Notes: generated by a model from the letters alone, not told the origin. 64,000 nucleotides of DNA from FEN-1297 sp963834015 (GCA_963834015.1 CAWIAG010000003.1:558001-622000); one strand, 5' to 3'. Shown: positions 8,131-17,807, counted from the first letter of the stretch. Numbers and translations are program-made.

Positions 8131-9783
8131 TTATAATTTTACGGATAAATCTATATAAGCCTGAAGTTGATTTACAAATATTGAATTTTCCAATGATTCA
8201 TCCAAATAAACCAGTTTTAAGCTGAAAATATACTGTTTGATAGGTTCATAGGTCAAAGAAACGCTTGTAATCCGTGAATATTCCAAATCACCACTCAATA
8301 TTCTTGCAAAATTTGAATCAAAAGTCCGGTGTCCTAATGCTTCATTGCCGCCCACATTAATTGTATCACCGGCTATGATGGGGTTAGCACCATGGAGAAT
8401 ATATTTAAAGCTTAAATCAAGATTTGTTCTATAATTTAACCGGTAATTTATTTCTCCAAGAAATAATTCGCTATTAGGTTGAAGACCGGATCCAAGGTCA
8501 TAACCAAAATTTGTAAAATTATTATTGTTTCTCCGATTAGTATGTACATAAGGATCAACGCTTGTATATTCAAGGGTAATATCTGCAGGGATAATATTAT
8601 AAAGGTTTGAAGAAAATATTCCAAAGTCAAAAAGGGTTTCGTTAGCATACCATCCTGTGCCCAGCTTGGAAAAATCCATATCGTCAATCAAAAGCGAACT
8701 GAATATTTTCATCCCTTTTATTGATTTGTCATTGACATCAAAGAAAAGAAATGAATTATCCCTGTCCTGATTTGCAGTTTCAACAGATTTATAATAAACA
8801 AATGGATTTAAATATGAAAGATCGATTCCCCTGTCACCGTAAATCATCATTTCACCGACACCCACATTTAATACGTCTGATAAATCAAACCCAATTCTGT
8901 GGTATGCTATATATTTTTGCTCTACCTGATTTGTCGGACCGGCTATAGAATCCTGCTGCTGAGTTTCATTACCTAAAAGCTGTCCATGAAAATAAGAGAA
9001 TGTAAAAAAACCATATTGAATATCAAACCCGAGATAAACAAACGGAGGTGCATTATCATCTATTATAGATTTCATAGGTCCATATCCGATTCTTATTTTA
9101 TCCTGACCTAATTTGATTCTGAACATATCAAAATCTGCAGTTAAGTATCCTAATGATTGATCAAAGAATGCTGCACTAGGTTTTTCGTTAAACTTAAAAT
9201 TCTGATGGATATCTTCTCTTAACGAATCGGCAACCGCTTTATTTCCAACTACATCACCGTTGGTGCCGGAAAAATAAAAGCCGAAATTATTTAGAAACGT
9301 ACCGGATATTTCTCCACCGATTACACCTAATGCTGCCTTAGAACGAGTATGATTTTGAAAATCATCCAGAATAAGCCCTTCCCCTTCGCCCAATAAATTA
9401 ATAAATATACTGGCTTTATTAGAATCTGTATAAGATAAAAAATATTTTGAATTTTGTGAAAATAAGTTATAATAATCGTGTCCGAGAATAGACTGTGATT
9501 TTTGTAATGTACCATATAGTTCAAATTCAAATTGTATTTTCAGGTCCTGAAGAATCCGGGTGTCGGTCTCGTCTAACTGGCTCTCTGATGCAATCACCTG
9601 CCTGAGATATTTTACTATATCTTTCCTCGGTTTTGGTAATTCTAACGAATTGTAGCCATGTATAATATGAAGGACTTCCATTCTTTCAAGAAACTTATAT
9701 ACCGGATCGTCAACGCTTATATAATCATTCTGTGCAAAAGAAACACAGGTAAACAACAGTATAAACACAGCAGTTATTTTCAT
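8131..9783 (-). CDS. Outer-membrane beta-barrel protein, Wzi/capsule-assembly-like
   Basis: This 550-residue exported protein has a cleavable signal peptide (hydrophobic core ending CVSFAQ). An N-terminal helical segment (DPVYKFLERMEVLHIIHGY then PKPRKDIVKYLRQV) resembles the start of Wzi-type capsule assembly barrels. The rest is alternating beta strands rich in aromatic/Gly patterns and terminates in an aliphatic/aromatic strand (AYIDLSVKL), as expected for BAM insertion. It is encoded 1 base after a family 2 glycosyltransferase, which fits a surface-polysaccharide role. The Wzi link is inference from N-terminal pattern and neighbour; a generic barrel is the alternative. Confidence 0.6.
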   Translation of the reverse strand: MKITAVFILLFTCVSFAQNDYISVDDPVYKFLERMEVLHIIHGYNSLELPKPRKDIVKYLRQVIASESQLDETDTRILQDLKIQFEFELYGTLQKSQSILGHDYYNLFSQNSKYFLSYTDSNKASIFINLLGEGEGLILDDFQNHTRSKAALGVIGGEISGTFLNNFGFYFSGTNGDVVGNKAVADSLREDIHQNFKFNEKPSAAFFDQSLGYLTADFDMFRIKLGQDKIRIGYGPMKSIIDDNAPPFVYLGFDIQYGFFTFSYFHGQLLGNETQQQDSIAGPTNQVEQKYIAYHRIGFDLSDVLNVGVGEMMIYGDRGIDLSYLNPFVYYKSVETANQDRDNSFLFFDVNDKSIKGMKIFSSLLIDDMDFSKLGTGWYANETLFDFGIFSSNLYNIIPADITLEYTSVDPYVHTNRRNNNNFTNFGYDLGSGLQPNSELFLGEINYRLNYRTNLDLSFKYILHGANPIIAGDTINVGGNEALGHRTFDSNFARILSGDLEYSRITSVSLTYEPIKQYIFSLKLVYLDESLENSIFVNQLQAYIDLSVKL

Positions 9784-9784
9784 A

Positions 9785-10513
9785 TTATCTTACTTGCTCC
9801 CATTCCTTTGATAATGATTTTTTGAGTAACAGAACCGAAAGACTATTTCGAATCCAAGAAAAAGTTACACCGCGATAACCAAATTTCCTGAATCTTCTTG
9901 GAGATTCATAAACACATATTTTGGTAGCGTATAGAATTTTTCCGAGGCGTCTAATTTTCCGGAATAAATCAAAGTCTTCACCTGCCGCCAGCTTTTCGCA
10001 ATAACCGCAGACTCTGTTAAAGATTTCTTTCCTAATAATTTGACATTCCCCTCTGCCCATCCCAACGCCGAAGTCATTGAGCAAATGAAAATATAAATTA
10101 TAGACATTATGGAAAATCTTATCCCATACAATTTCTTCTTCAGGAAAAACTTTTACTTTACAAGTCATTGCAAGGTAATCGAATCCAACAAAATTTGTTT
10201 CTAAAAAATTAAAAAAATAATTTAAATCCGGAATAAGAACATCTGCATTGATAAAAATAAAAATATCTCCGTTTGCACAATGCGAGCCGTAATTCCTGCC
10301 CATAGCTATATTTTGTTTACCCGGTTTGGTATGAATTTTAACTTTATCCGCGAACTTTGATGCTATTTCAAGTGTACAATCATTACTACCGCCATCCGAA
10401 ACAATAATTTCATAATTATATTTTCTTTTAAGTTTTTCTTCAGAAAGAAGTCTTAAAAGATTTGGAAGTAATTTTTCTTCATTCAGGGTTGGGATAATTA
10501 TACTATATTTCAA
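9785..10513 (-). CDS. Family 2 glycosyltransferase
   Basis: This 242-residue GT-A fold enzyme begins with YSIIIPTLNEEKLLPNLL and contains IIVSDGGSNDCTLEIA and the DXD-like FINADV motif. A later GRGECQIIRKEIF and AAGEDFDLFRKIRRLG region corresponds to the ED acceptor/catalytic base motif. No clear transmembrane segments are seen apart from a modestly hydrophobic C-terminal helix (SLSVLLLKKSL). It likely transfers a sugar to a lipid- or glycan-acceptor; the donor cannot be read from sequence. It is immediately followed by the Wzi-like barrel gene. Confidence 0.85.
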   Translation of the reverse strand: MKYSIIIPTLNEEKLLPNLLRLLSEEKLKRKYNYEIIVSDGGSNDCTLEIASKFADKVKIHTKPGKQNIAMGRNYGSHCANGDIFIFINADVLIPDLNYFFNFLETNFVGFDYLAMTCKVKVFPEEEIVWDKIFHNVYNLYFHLLNDFGVGMGRGECQIIRKEIFNRVCGYCEKLAAGEDFDLFRKIRRLGKILYATKICVYESPRRFRKFGYRGVTFSWIRNSLSVLLLKKSLSKEWEQVR

Positions 10514-10593
10514 TCATCTACCTGAAGAATAATAGAATAATGAACTTATATCATCGGGAACTAGTTCTACAATTTCAAAAAATAAAAAAGACA

Positions 10594-12102
10594 TTATTTT
10601 ATTTCCGGTTTCATTTGAGGAAATAGTATTACATCACGAATAGAGGATTGATTTGTAAATAACATAACCAAACGGTCAATTCCAATTCCCAAACCAGCGG
10701 CAGGCGGCATTCCAAATTCGAGTGCACGGATAAAATCTTCGTCTATCTGATGCGCCTCCTCATCTCCGCCTTCAATCAGTTTTACCTGGCTTTCAAACCT
10801 TTGTCTTTGATCAATTGGATCATTTAGTTCGGAGAAAGCGTTGCACAATTCCCTTCCTGCAACATATCCTTCAAATCGTTCTACTAAACCTTCTTTTGAA
10901 CGGTGCTTTTTTGCCAATGGAGAAAGTTCCAACGGATAATCGACCACAAATGTTGGTTGTATTAGTTCAGGTTGTACAGCAATACTAAAAATTTCATCTA
11001 TTAATTTACCTTTACCCTGTATATTAATAATATCTATACCAAGACTTTTAGCAGCTTCTTTCAATTCAGGAACATCAGCAGCCAATACGTCAATCCCTAT
11101 TTTTTCCTTGAGTGCCTCAATCATTGAAATTCTTTTCCAAGGCGGATTAAAATTGATTTTTTCTCCGTCATACTCAAAATTTTTTGAATTGAATACTTCA
11201 GTACAAATATTCAATATCATTTTTTCAACAAATGACATCATCCATTCATAATCCCTGTATGGAACATATAATTCCAGCATAGTGAATTCAGGATTATGTG
11301 ATCTATCCATTCCTTCATTTCTGAAGTCTTTAGATATTTCATATACACCGTTAAACCCTCCCACAATAAGTCTTTTCAAGTATAGTTCGTCCGCAATTCT
11401 AAGATAAAGAGTAGTATCCAATGAGTTATGATAAGTAGTGAAAGGACGAGCTGAAGCTCCACCATATAAAGGTTGCAAAACTGGTGTTTCAACTTCAGTA
11501 TATCCATAAGAATCCAGAAAGTTTCTCAATGAAGTAATTATTTTACTTCTTTTATAAAATACTGCTTTTACTTCAGGATTAACTATAAGATCAATATAAC
11601 GTTGACGGTAACGAAGTTCTTTATCCGCAAACTGATCATGAATAATTTTAATGCCATTTTCATCAATCGTTTCCTTTGCAACCGGTAATGGCCTGATACT
11701 TTTTGCCAGCAGTTCCAATGCAGTTACATGTACGGAAATTTCACCGGTTTTAGTTTTGAAAACAAAACCATCTATACCAACTATATCACCAATATCCATT
11801 AACTTAAATGCTTCATATTTCTCGCCTATGTCATCTTTTCGCAAATAGACTTGAATTCTGCCAAGGTCATCCTGAATATGAGCAAAAGAAGCTTTTCCCA
11901 TACGCCTGATAGCCATTATTCTACCTGCGAACCTGACATTTCTTTTTGTATCTGCAATAAAATTTTTTTTAATATCATCAGAATTTGAATCTATTTCGAA
12001 GGAATAGGCAAAAGGTTCAATTCCTTTAGATTTTAAAGTTTCAAGTTCCTCATAACGCCTTTTGATTAATACATTAATATCTTGTTGATCATTTGTATCC
12101 AC
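10594..12102 (-). CDS. lysS: Lysyl-tRNA synthetase, class II
   Basis: This class II LysRS charges tRNA-Lys. The N-terminal OB-fold anticodon-binding domain spans roughly residues 40-140 (RNVRFAGRIMAIRRMGKASF). The catalytic core shows motif 1 around YTEVETPVLQPLYGGA, motif 2 in FRNEGMDRSHNPEFTMLE, and motif 3 in GLGIGIDRLVMLF. The frame also opens at a GTG at 12117 overlapping the dacB stop. However, a GGAGG Shine-Dalgarno lies 4 bases before the GTG at 12102, which I take as the start (502 residues). It is co-directional with dacB. Confidence 0.95.
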   Translation of the reverse strand: MDTNDQQDINVLIKRRYEELETLKSKGIEPFAYSFEIDSNSDDIKKNFIADTKRNVRFAGRIMAIRRMGKASFAHIQDDLGRIQVYLRKDDIGEKYEAFKLMDIGDIVGIDGFVFKTKTGEISVHVTALELLAKSIRPLPVAKETIDENGIKIIHDQFADKELRYRQRYIDLIVNPEVKAVFYKRSKIITSLRNFLDSYGYTEVETPVLQPLYGGASARPFTTYHNSLDTTLYLRIADELYLKRLIVGGFNGVYEISKDFRNEGMDRSHNPEFTMLELYVPYRDYEWMMSFVEKMILNICTEVFNSKNFEYDGEKINFNPPWKRISMIEALKEKIGIDVLAADVPELKEAAKSLGIDIINIQGKGKLIDEIFSIAVQPELIQPTFVVDYPLELSPLAKKHRSKEGLVERFEGYVAGRELCNAFSELNDPIDQRQRFESQVKLIEGGDEEAHQIDEDFIRALEFGMPPAAGLGIGIDRLVMLFTNQSSIRDVILFPQMKPEIK

Positions 12103-12113
12103 GTATCCTCCGA

Positions 12114-13616
12114 TCACTTTCTTTTAAAATTTGCAATTCGCAAACATACTAAATCTTGAATATTATCTGCTAATTTTACCGGTACACTAAAATTATTAAC
12201 TATAATAGAAAAAGCTATAGGTTCATTGTCGCCAGTAAAAGCATAACCAGAAAGATTTCTAACACCCTCAAGATAACCAGGTTTAGCACGAATTTTACCC
12301 TGAGCTTTCGAATTTTGCATTCTGTCACCCAACGTGCCGTCAATGCCGGCAATTGGAAGCGAATTAAAAAATGGAATAAAATATCTACTTTTGTACATAT
12401 AATTTAATAGCGCAACAATTTGTCTTGGAGTAACTAAATCCAGGCGTGAAAGACCGCTTCCGTCCACAATATTCATGCTTTCCGGGTTTATTCCCATATC
12501 TTTTAAAACACGCCCTTCCGTATTTAACCCATTAGCGACAGAACCAAATCCTTTTGTTTCCAATCCAATAGTTTTAAGTATTTGTTCAGCATACAGATTT
12601 TGACTTTGTTTGTTCGTTACCTTAATTATTTCTTTTAACGGAGGAGAATATTGAGTAAATAGTGATTTCATCCTTGAATAATCGGGAGAATTAGTCATAT
12701 CATTAACGTCTATCGGGTAACCATCTATCAAAATTCCCTTCCTTTTCAATACATCCTTTAAGACAACCATGGCATATTGTGTAGGATTATTTACCGTAAC
12801 AAATGTCTTCACAGAATCAGCATTGTCGCGGATTGTCCCGAAAATAGTAATAACATTTGTCCCAGGTTCACGATAAGTTTCAATTGCAGTAATGGAATCT
12901 TTTGAAACGGTAACAGCTTTATTTAGAATAATAATATATTTAGTATCCGGTGAAATTACAACATCCGGTTGATGAGATTTTTTATTAACAGTTACAACGA
13001 TATCAACACAGTTATCATTGAAACAGATTGCACTTGAAGGAGCAGCAAACCAACTACTCTCATAGTCCCATGCCCAGCCTGTTCCCAGGCCAACATCATC
13101 AAAAGCATTGTCGTCACCAACTATATTGCCTGTTATTTCATCAATTCCTATATTTATAAGTGAGTTTGCCCAATCGTTAAATATTTTCAGCATATTGCCA
13201 TTATAAAATCTTTCAGATATTGTAGGATCTCCCTTTCCCTGAATTACGAGATCTCCCTTAAGGATAGATCCATCAATGTATCCGTTCATATATAAATTAG
13301 TTTTAAATTTATATTCACTGCCGAGTGTAATTAAGCCGGTAGATGTAGTGAACAGTTTTAAATCAGAAGCAGGAATAAAAAGTTTATCTTCATTTCTTTT
13401 ATATAAATATTCTCCAGTTTCAAGTGATTGAATAACAACACCCCATTGAGCATTACTGAAATTAGGGTCGTTAAATATATCATTCATCTGGGACCAGAAT
13501 TCCGGTACCGAGGAATAGGAATACTTTCCGGAAGTATCCGTTGCCATATCCTGCGAAAAAGATTTGAATGAAATAATAACAAGGAGAAAAAGCACACACA
13601 TTGATCTACTTACCAT
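12114..13616 (-). CDS. dacB: D-alanyl-D-alanine carboxypeptidase/endopeptidase (PBP4, DacB)
   Basis: This 500-residue exported S13-family penicillin-binding protein has an N-terminal signal peptide ending near SFSQ. The SxxK nucleophile motif is PASDLKLF (Ser84, Lys87), the SxN motif is in KQSQNLYAEQ, and GLNTEGRVL is the domain-insertion end. The third motif, normally KTG, reads KPG here (Lys445-Pro-Gly in IRAKPGYLEG). The enzyme would trim or cleave peptidoglycan peptides in the periplasm. It overlaps rluB by 11 bases and lies just before lysS. Whether KPG retains full activity is uncertain. Confidence 0.9.
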   Translation of the reverse strand: MVSRSMCVLFLLVIISFKSFSQDMATDTSGKYSYSSVPEFWSQMNDIFNDPNFSNAQWGVVIQSLETGEYLYKRNEDKLFIPASDLKLFTTSTGLITLGSEYKFKTNLYMNGYIDGSILKGDLVIQGKGDPTISERFYNGNMLKIFNDWANSLINIGIDEITGNIVGDDNAFDDVGLGTGWAWDYESSWFAAPSSAICFNDNCVDIVVTVNKKSHQPDVVISPDTKYIIILNKAVTVSKDSITAIETYREPGTNVITIFGTIRDNADSVKTFVTVNNPTQYAMVVLKDVLKRKGILIDGYPIDVNDMTNSPDYSRMKSLFTQYSPPLKEIIKVTNKQSQNLYAEQILKTIGLETKGFGSVANGLNTEGRVLKDMGINPESMNIVDGSGLSRLDLVTPRQIVALLNYMYKSRYFIPFFNSLPIAGIDGTLGDRMQNSKAQGKIRAKPGYLEGVRNLSGYAFTGDNEPIAFSIIVNNFSVPVKLADNIQDLVCLRIANFKRK

Positions 13617-14319
13617 AAGTTTTAATAACTCCGGCTATTTCATCTTTACTCAAAACTCTATATGCACCAATGGGAATATCCGCTTGAATCCCGGCAAAAC
13701 TTTTTCTATTTAATGCTACTACAGTATAGCCTAATGCACCAAACATATTTTTAACAAAATGATTTCTTCCTTCAATTGCCATTACATTAACAAGTTTCCA
13801 GTTTTTTTTATCTTGTAATTCAATTTTAATAAATTTTCCTTTAACGCCATTTATATAAACACCTTTACAAAGTTTTTCTTTATCTGATTCTTGCAATGGC
13901 CTGTCTAACTTTACTTCATATTCTCTTGGTATTTTATTTGCCGGATGGGTTAAGAAATTAGAAAACTCACCATCATTCGTTAATATCAAAACGCCTGTAG
14001 TATTATAATCTAACCTGCCGACAGGAAATATTTTATCTTTAGATTTAATTAAATCAACAACAGTTATCCTATCCTTTTCATCATTTGTAGTTGTAATAAC
14101 TCCCTTCGGTTTATTAAGAAGTAAATATATTTGTCGTTTTTGAAAAATTTTTTCTCCATCTAATAAAACAACATCAATAGCCGGGTCAACTTTAGCAGAT
14201 AAATCCGAAGCAAGTTTATTATTTATATAGACTCGTCCCTGTACAATAAAATCTTCTGATTTGCGACGGGAGGATATGCCACAATCCGACAAATATTTAT
14301 TAAGTCTAATCAGCGTCAT
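13606..14319 (-). CDS. rluB: Pseudouridine synthase, RsuA/RluB family
   Basis: This protein of about 237 residues carries an N-terminal S4 RNA-binding domain (IRLNKYLSDCGISSRRKSEDFI) and a catalytic domain with the Asp-containing motif GRLDYNTTGVLILTNDG. YLLLNKPKGVITT and ANKIPREYEVKL are further family blocks. It modifies a uridine in 23S (RluB) or 16S (RsuA) rRNA; RluB is favoured by the scpA-scpB-rluB order, which is widespread. I chose the ATG at 14319 (MTLIRLNK), which has a GGTGAG sequence upstream, over the ATG at 14340. It overlaps scpB by 14 bases. Confidence 0.9.
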   Translation of the reverse strand: MTLIRLNKYLSDCGISSRRKSEDFIVQGRVYINNKLASDLSAKVDPAIDVVLLDGEKIFQKRQIYLLLNKPKGVITTTNDEKDRITVVDLIKSKDKIFPVGRLDYNTTGVLILTNDGEFSNFLTHPANKIPREYEVKLDRPLQESDKEKLCKGVYINGVKGKFIKIELQDKKNWKLVNVMAIEGRNHFVKNMFGALGYTVVALNRKSFAGIQADIPIGAYRVLSKDEIAGVIKTYGK

Positions 14320-14950
14320 CAGATTTCTCACCAGTTTCATTTTCGATATTATCTTCGATCAAATTCATCATAATTTTTTGCTTTTGTTCGAGGAAGTCTT
14401 CATCTTTCATAATTTCTTCTATTTCACGGGGTTTGGGAAGATCACTAAGCTTATCCAAACCGAAGTATTTTAAAAATTCATTAGTGGTACCATATAACAG
14501 AGGCCTTCCAATTGTCTCGGCTCTTCCAGTAATAGAGACCAAACTCTTTTCGAGTAAAGTATTCAAAATATAATCCGAATTTACACCGCGTATTATTTCA
14601 AGCTCTGGCTTTGTAACCGGTTGCTTATAGGCAATGATTGCCAAAGTTTCCAGTGCCGCCTGGCTTAATCTGCGTTTACTTTTTTCAGAAGAAAGGAAGC
14701 CTACATATTTTGCATATTCCGGCCGAGTAGCAAATAAATATCCCCCGGCTATTTTAATAATTTGAAATGCACTATTTCTTTCTTCGTAGATCAGGTTTAA
14801 AATTTCGATGCATTTAGCAACTTCTTTATCAGACACTTGTATTTCTTCACCATCAATTCCTTTAATGGCTCTAACAAGTTCTGTCTCAGAAATAGGTTCA
14901 TCAGATGAAAATATTAGAGCCTCAATTATTGAGTTATATATGTTGTCCAT
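14306..14950 (-). CDS. scpB: Segregation and condensation protein B
   Basis: This 214-residue kleisin-associated winged-helix protein partners with ScpA and SMC in chromosome condensation. Visible family blocks are IIEALIFSSDEPISETEL at the N-terminus, the ALETLAIIAYKQPVTKPELE winged-helix signature, and the IRGVNSDYILNTLLEK followed by GRPLLYGTT wing. The C-terminal tail after about residue 170 is acidic and probably disordered. It overlaps scpA by 17 bases and rluB by 14, so the three are a translationally coupled operon. Confidence 0.93.
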   Translation of the reverse strand: MDNIYNSIIEALIFSSDEPISETELVRAIKGIDGEEIQVSDKEVAKCIEILNLIYEERNSAFQIIKIAGGYLFATRPEYAKYVGFLSSEKSKRRLSQAALETLAIIAYKQPVTKPELEIIRGVNSDYILNTLLEKSLVSITGRAETIGRPLLYGTTNEFLKYFGLDKLSDLPKPREIEEIMKDEDFLEQKQKIMMNLIEDNIENETGEKSDDAD

Positions 14951-15662
14951 TATTAATTCTGATTATTACAAAGTCATTAAAATTTGGTGATTCTTTAATT
15001 CCGATCATACCTGACTTAGTTAACTCAAGCAGAGCAACAAATGTGATTACAATTCTTATTTTTTCTTTCATTCCGTTCACTATACTCAGGAAATGTAATT
15101 CGGCAAGTTCATCCAGCTTAGCAAGAATAAATTCTATCTGTTCATCTATAGAAACATTCACGTTTTTTATTTCATGAAAAACTTCAGGTTTTACATTATC
15201 AATCGCATTTTTGAAGGCTTTTGCGAGATCATATATAGTAACATTTTTTAACAATATATCATAATCGGGTGGTGTTTCTTTTTCATCTTTCGAAAAATTA
15301 CTTCTAAAATTAATTTTCCTTTGGTTCGTTTCAAAAAATCCAAGTTCCTCGGACATTTCTTTATATTTTTTGTATTCCAGTAATGCCTGGATAAGCTCGG
15401 CTCTCGGATCAATTTCTTCACCTTTTTCGTCTATTTCTCTTGGTAAAAGCATCCTAACTTTTATATGCATCAAAGTAGAGGCCATTAAGATAAAATCGCC
15501 TGCAACCTCAAGGTCCATTAGCTTGATAAGGTTGACATATTCCAAAAACTCTTTAGTTATTTTTGAAATTGGAATATCATAAATGTTCAATTCATCCCGC
15601 TTAATGAAAAACAAGAGAAGATCTAAAGGCCCTTCAAAGTGATCTAATTTAATTTTATACAA
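14934..15662 (-). CDS. scpA: Segregation and condensation protein A
   Basis: This 242-residue kleisin subunit bridges SMC heads. The N-terminal FEGPLDLLLFFIKRDELNIYDIPI block is diagnostic. It is followed by EYVNLIKLMDLEVAGDFILMASTLMHIKVRMLLP. The C-terminal winged-helix (VVTFVALLEL then VIIRI) binds SMC. The start codon is TTG at 15662, two bases after the trpS stop; no ATG lies ahead of the conserved block, so TTG is well supported. It belongs to the run trpS-scpA-scpB-rluB-dacB-lysS. Confidence 0.93.
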   Translation of the reverse strand: MYKIKLDHFEGPLDLLLFFIKRDELNIYDIPISKITKEFLEYVNLIKLMDLEVAGDFILMASTLMHIKVRMLLPREIDEKGEEIDPRAELIQALLEYKKYKEMSEELGFFETNQRKINFRSNFSKDEKETPPDYDILLKNVTIYDLAKAFKNAIDNVKPEVFHEIKNVNVSIDEQIEFILAKLDELAELHFLSIVNGMKEKIRIVITFVALLELTKSGMIGIKESPNFNDFVIIRINNGQHI

Positions 15663-15664
15663 CT

Positions 15665-16645
15665 TTAACCCAGTTCCATTTTATCCCGAACTTCCTTCAT
15701 TGTTTCTTGAGCAACACTCCTTGCTCTTGATTCCCCTTCGATTAGAATATCTTTTACTTCATTAAGCCTCTGCTCAAAATAATGCCTTTTTTCAATAATA
15801 GGTTCCAGAAGTTTGGAAATTTTTGAGGCGCAATTTATCTTGCAATCAACACATCCAAGAAAACCTGAACGACAGCCAATTTCAATTTCATTAAGCTCAT
15901 ACGGGTTAAACTTTTTGTGATATGCAAAAATAAGACATATATCAGGATTCCCTGAATCTCCTTTTCTTACTTTATTCGGATCAGTTACCGCTTTTTTGAT
16001 TTTTGCTTTAACTATGTCAGGTTCATCAGAAAGTAGTATGCTGTTATTCAAAGATTTACTCATTTTAGCATTTCCGTCAAGCCCTTGAAGCCTAGCAAAT
16101 TTAGTAAGAACCGGTTCTGGCTCCGGAAATACTATTCCATATTGGTTATTGAACTTTCGGGCAATTTCCCTGGATATTTCAACATGGGGTACTTGATCCT
16201 CTCCGACAGGAACAGCTTCACCTTTGTAAAGAAGAATATCTGCGGCTTGAAGAACAGGATAGCCAAGATGGCCGTATATTACTTGTTCAATATTTAGATC
16301 CCTAATCTGATCCTTTACTGTAGGATTTCTTTCCAATCTATTTACAGTAATCAACATGCTAAATATTAAATGCAATTCAGTATGTTCTTTAATTTGGGAC
16401 TGTCGAAACATAGGGCTTTTAAAAGGATCCAATCCGGAAGCAAGCCAATCAATCAGCATATCCATGGAATCTTTATAAATATGTTTTGTTTCAAGCCCAG
16501 TAGTCAATACATGATAATCAGCAATCAGATGAAAGCTTTCGTATTCATCCTGTAATTTAATCCAATTTTCGAGCGCCCCAACCAAATGACCAATATGTAG
16601 TTTTCCGGTTGGCCTCATTCCGCTTAAAATTCGTTTTTTTGTCAT
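15665..16645 (-). CDS. trpS: Tryptophanyl-tRNA synthetase
   Basis: This 326-residue class I synthetase has the HIGH signature in GKLHIGHLVGALENW and the KMSKS signature in NAKMSKSLNNSI. The tryptophan-binding core (YPVLQAADILLYKGEAVPVGEDQ) is intact. A CLIFAYHKKF block and a CRSGFLGCVDCKINCASKI cysteine cluster precede the C-terminal helices. Length and motifs are typical of bacterial TrpRS. It is the first gene of a tightly packed run with scpA two bases downstream; the upstream 211-base spacer (16646-16856) is AT-rich and without recognisable features. Confidence 0.95.
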   Translation of the reverse strand: MTKKRILSGMRPTGKLHIGHLVGALENWIKLQDEYESFHLIADYHVLTTGLETKHIYKDSMDMLIDWLASGLDPFKSPMFRQSQIKEHTELHLIFSMLITVNRLERNPTVKDQIRDLNIEQVIYGHLGYPVLQAADILLYKGEAVPVGEDQVPHVEISREIARKFNNQYGIVFPEPEPVLTKFARLQGLDGNAKMSKSLNNSILLSDEPDIVKAKIKKAVTDPNKVRKGDSGNPDICLIFAYHKKFNPYELNEIEIGCRSGFLGCVDCKINCASKISKLLEPIIEKRHYFEQRLNEVKDILIEGESRARSVAQETMKEVRDKMELG

Positions 16646-16856
16646 AATTAAATAAAAATCGATATTAGATATTGAAAAATAATAATAAAAGGATAAATAA
16701 TCTTAATAAATTACTTAGGAAAATCAAATAAGTTATCTAAATCAATTTATTTATAAGTAAATAACTGGCAGGCAGATTGAATTTCCATTAATGAATGGTT
16801 ATAAAAATTTATAGCATATAAAGTTATAATTTGCCGGATTAATAAAATAAAAAAGT

Positions 16857-17351
16857 TCAGGAAAGATAAAGGTAAGGCTTCCAATTTTCATCCAGCTTAC
16901 CCACAACATGTTTAATAAACATTATATGACTTGGCTTAAATGGCCTGCTATTCAACACCATATTCGCTTCATCAAGAGTTCTGTCACCCTTTTTATTATT
17001 ACATACCGTGCAAGCACAGACAAGGTTTTCCCAAGAATCATTACCACCTCTGGATTTTGGCAATACATGATCTATCGTAAGAGGAAGGTCACTCCTTCCA
17101 CAGTAAGCACATTTATATGAATCACGCCTGAGGATATTTTTCCGTGTTAAAACAACCTTTTTATAGGGTACACTTATAAAATGATTTAACCTTATAATAC
17201 TTGGCCAGGGATAGTGACTAGAAATACTTCTTAATTCTTTTTTCTTATCATTTAATACAAGTTCTGCCTTACCGAGATAAATTAAAACTATTGCCTTTTT
17301 TATATTGCAAACAGTTAAAGGTTCATAACTCTGGTTCAGAATTAATACCTT
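16857..17351 (-). CDS. HNH endonuclease (start codon missing or shifted)
   Basis: The open frame runs from just after a TAG at 17400-17402 to 16857. It encodes a protein of about 164 residues of the bacterial HNH endonuclease family that begins with VLILNQSYEPLTVCNIKKAI. The nuclease domain is clear: CAYCGRSDLPLTIDHVLPKS, then GGNDSWENLVCACTVCNNKKG, with paired CxxC zinc sites and the catalytic DH. No in-frame ATG, GTG or TTG precedes the conserved N-terminus. Homologues begin about where 17351 lies. An ATG at 17368 is one base out of frame. Either an indel or an ATT/other rare start is implied. Function in the cell is not known. Confidence 0.7.
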   Translation of the reverse strand, partial: KVLILNQSYEPLTVCNIKKAIVLIYLGKAELVLNDKKKELRSISSHYPWPSIIRLNHFISVPYKKVVLTRKNILRRDSYKCAYCGRSDLPLTIDHVLPKSRGGNDSWENLVCACTVCNNKKGDRTLDEANMVLNSRPFKPSHIMFIKHVVGKLDENWKPYLYLS

Positions 17352-17391
17352 CGCATTAAGTTTACCATTAACTCTTTTTGCGGATTCGAAG

Positions 17392-17598
17392 TCAACCTCC
17401 TATACTGTTGTTACTCTTTTTCTTAATATAATAGATTCTAATAAAAAGCCTAACTGTTAAAAGTAAAATTACAAGGATTAAAAAATAATAGTTTATACCA
17501 GCGGGTGTAATACGTGAATAGATAAGCAAAAGAAGAAATGCAATTATACCAAGTGAGATATAACTGAAATAGTTATAAAACGTTTTACTAATAATCAA
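17392..17598 (-). CDS. Small two-helix membrane protein
   Basis: This 68-residue product is dominated by two hydrophobic helices, at about residues 14-28 (ISLGIIAFLLLLIYS) and 36-56 (YYFLILVILLLTVRLFI), with a basic tail (YYIKKKSNN). No family is recognised. The last codons contain GGAGG and overlap the open frame of the following HNH gene by 8 bases, which suggests translational coupling. It is small and low in complexity, so it could be spurious; position and clean two-helix topology favour a real gene. Confidence 0.45.
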   Translation of the reverse strand: MIISKTFYNYFSYISLGIIAFLLLLIYSRITPAGINYYFLILVILLLTVRLFIRIYYIKKKSNNSIGG

Positions 17599-17807
17599 TC
17601 GATTTGCCTAAAAATAAATATTTATGTAATAAATATAAAAAAATAGTGAAGGATATTCCAATTGGCTTCATTAACATTTGGTTAAGTTGCAGATCTTTTT
17701 TCTTGATCCCTACCAGAAACATTAAAACCTGTTACAATTATACACTATCCAAAGTATAATTTATTTATTATAGATGAGATTAAAATTTACGATACTATAA
17801 AAACTAC

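Noticed and set aside
9865..10131. Minus-strand alternative ORF inside the GT2 gene
   Set aside because: It overlaps the well-conserved GT2 in another frame; no conserved motif.
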